Below, piece by piece: positions 5,319 to 6,667 of a DNA stretch of 6,667 nucleotides (positions are counted from its first letter, which is position 1; each line of letters starts with the position of its first letter). The translations under genes and the position numbers were made by a program. Origin of the DNA: an uncultured Collinsella sp. (GTDB lineage: Bacteria > Actinomycetota > Coriobacteriia > Coriobacteriales > Coriobacteriaceae); contig CAUEQX010000102.1 of NCBI GenBank assembly GCA_959020035.1, positions 1 to 6,667 on the forward strand. Reading direction: 5' to 3'. The notes below the pieces were generated by a model. That model ran no database searches. It was not told the origin of the DNA and saw only the letters and a program-made list of their open reading frames with translations.

Positions 5319-6597
5319 CGCCGAGGCCAAACGCGTCACCTCCATCGCCCGCGCCATCAACTGGAGCTATATTTGGCGCCGCTTGATGAGCTACGTCTGG
5401 CTCGATCTGTTGCTGTTGGTTATTGCGGCGGCGATCCTCGTCTATGGATACAACCAGACACTGCCCGACAGCGCGTTTACCGCAGGATGGATCCCCGGCG
5501 TCACCGTTCGCGGCATGTCGCTGAAGCCCGCGCGCGGCTGGGACCTGACAACGCTCACCTATACCGTCGAGCTTGCGCGTACCACCAAGACCTTCCCCCT
5601 CGCGCAGGACCTCATCGCACTTTGGCCCCTCTATATCGTTGTTGTAGGTTGGCAGGTCATCAGCATGCTCGATATGCTCGGCGGCGCCCGCCGCGTGCGC
5701 CGCACCATGGCGCCGCTCAACGATCTGGCCCTGCGCGTGGACGAACTCGGCCGCATGCAACTCGCCGGCGGCAAAATGGAAACACTGGAGCAGGCCATCG
5801 AGCGCGCAAGCGTCGACTCGCCGAGCGTCACCACCGGCGACGCCGACCTGGCAAGCATCGAGGTCGCACTCAACCGCCTGCTGCGCCAGATGCAAGAGGC
5901 CAAGCTGCAGCAGATGCGCTTTGTCAACGACGCGAGCCACGAGCTGCGCACGCCCATCGCGGTGATTCAGGGCTACGTGAACATGCTCGACCGCTGGGGT
6001 AAGGACGACCCGGACGTGCTGGCGGAGTCCATCGCGTCCCTTAAAGCCGAAAGCGAGCACATGCAAGAGCTTGTGGAGCAGCTGCTGTTTTTGGCGCGCG
6101 GCGATGCCGGGCGCACGGTCCTGCGGCGCGCGCATACCAACTTGGCTGCACTGGTCAGCGAGGTATGCGAAGAATCGCAGATGATCGATACCGAGCACAC
6201 GTATCGGCTGGCTTCTGACGCTGCGCTTGCCAGCGACCCGCGCTGCGACGCGCCCGTCGACGTGGCGCTCGTGAAGCAGGCTCTGCGCGTGATCGTGCAA
6301 AACGCCGCCAAGTACTCGGATGCGGGAACGACCGTCACATTTGGCATAACGCCGGATGCGGGCGCGGGCACGATCGACATAAGTGTTGAGGACGAGGGCA
6401 TCGGCATGAACCAGGAATCCGCAGCTCACGCGTTTGAACGGTTCTACCGCGCCGACAATGCACGCGATGCCGGCGCACAGGGCTCGGGTCTGGGGCTTGC
6501 CATTGCCAAGTGGATCGTCGATAGCCATGGCGGCGTCATTGGCGTGACCTCAGTCGAGGGCGTCGGCAGCCGCTTTACGATTCGCCTGCCGCGCTAG
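5302..6597 (+). CDS. Membrane sensor histidine kinase
   Basis: This 431-residue kinase senses an unknown signal at the membrane and phosphorylates the adjacent regulator. Transmembrane segments are at ~31-50 and ~103-125, enclosing an extracytoplasmic loop of about 50 residues (Trp63, Trp80, no Cys). The following region (~127-200) is HAMP-like (APLNDLALRVDELG, later DLASIEVALNRLL), with about 30 extra residues between the two helical halves. The dimerisation/phosphotransfer helix carries the H box SHELRTP with His213. The ATPase domain has the N box QNAAKYSD (Asn334), G1 DEGIG (364-368), F box FERFYR (378-383) and G2 GSGLGL (394-399), so it looks catalytically complete. The frame stays open far upstream inside the regulator gene. 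The ATG at 5302 is chosen because it gives a normal N terminus with a basic segment before TM1, follows GGGGTGGG (5292-5299) and overlaps the regulator end by 17 bases, typical of translational coupling. The signal is not predictable. Confidence 0.95.
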   Translation: MSAARNAEAKRVTSIARAINWSYIWRRLMSYVWLDLLLLVIAAAILVYGYNQTLPDSAFTAGWIPGVTVRGMSLKPARGWDLTTLTYTVELARTTKTFPLAQDLIALWPLYIVVVGWQVISMLDMLGGARRVRRTMAPLNDLALRVDELGRMQLAGGKMETLEQAIERASVDSPSVTTGDADLASIEVALNRLLRQMQEAKLQQMRFVNDASHELRTPIAVIQGYVNMLDRWGKDDPDVLAESIASLKAESEHMQELVEQLLFLARGDAGRTVLRRAHTNLAALVSEVCEESQMIDTEHTYRLASDAALASDPRCDAPVDVALVKQALRVIVQNAAKYSDAGTTVTFGITPDAGAGTIDISVEDEGIGMNQESAAHAFERFYRADNARDAGAQGSGLGLAIAKWIVDSHGGVIGVTSVEGVGSRFTIRLPR

Positions 6598-6618
6598 GAA
6601 GCCCCTCGGCATAATCAG

Positions 6619-6641
6619 AACCACCCTTAAAAAGGGTGGTT
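6619..6641 (+). terminator. Hairpin terminator of the two-component operon
   Basis: AACCACCCTT (6619-6628) and AAGGGTGGTT (6632-6641) form a perfect 10-bp stem with an AAA loop, starting 21 bases after the kinase stop codon. The downstream tail TTGCTCTT is only moderately T-rich, so termination efficiency is uncertain. The A-containing left flank makes weak activity on the other strand possible. After it, GGGTATAACCC (6650-6660) is a small palindrome containing a -10-like TATAAC that may belong to the next gene beyond the window. Confidence 0.75.
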
Positions 6642-6667
6642 TGCTCTTAGGGTATAACCCACGGGCC

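Noticed and set aside
5275..6528. 417-codon antisense frame and a 209-codon + frame (5373-6002) inside the kinase gene
   Set aside because: Long shadow frames are expected in GC-rich coding DNA; the kinase motifs are intact in the chosen frame, and the shadow translations are His/Arg/Ala-rich without domains.

Overview
The window looks like chromosomal DNA of a high-GC Gram-positive bacterium. My best guess is a gut actinobacterium of the Coriobacteriia, such as Collinsella. This rests on the GC-rich codon use of the right half, GAAAGG/AGGTGA-type ribosome binding sites, E. coli-like -10 boxes (TATACT, TATAAC), an OmpR-type two-component pair and compact hairpin terminators. There is no rRNA or other phylogenetic marker, so the assignment is an inference. 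No tRNA, CRISPR array, transposase or integrase was seen.

Layout. Positions 1-329 hold no convincing gene, but carry inverted repeats and a weak extended -10 candidate. Positions 330-3206 (+) encode a 958-residue multidomain protein: an N-terminal phospholipase-D-like (HKD) nuclease domain, a complete superfamily II helicase core and a long C-terminal region of the DUF3427 type. A long hairpin with T-runs on both sides (3208-3247) separates it from a convergent 131-residue Nudix hydrolase gene (3250-3645, -). Positions 3646-3977 are a divergent intergenic region with a promoter candidate for each direction and a GC-rich, structured leader. A three-gene operon follows on the + strand: a UBA-like/DUF4342 membrane protein (3978-4520), an OmpR-family response regulator (4539-5318) and a membrane sensor histidine kinase (5302-6597) that overlaps the regulator by 17 bases. 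A 10-bp hairpin terminator (6619-6641) closes the operon.

How the genes fit together. The right half is a signalling unit. The kinase senses a signal at the membrane and phosphorylates the regulator (Asp52), which should bind DNA through its winged helix. The DUF4342 protein is made from the same transcript and is a plausible membrane partner or output of the system. The left half is a nucleic-acid-processing pair. The nuclease-helicase has the architecture of a DNA defence or repair enzyme, and the Nudix protein probably removes damaged or non-canonical (d)NTPs. The two are convergent rather than co-transcribed, so a functional link is only a possibility. The helicase gene is visibly poorer in GC than the kinase operon, which fits horizontal acquisition.

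The best candidate for something under-described is the PLD-helicase-DUF3427 protein. Next is the DUF4342 protein coupled to the two-component system.
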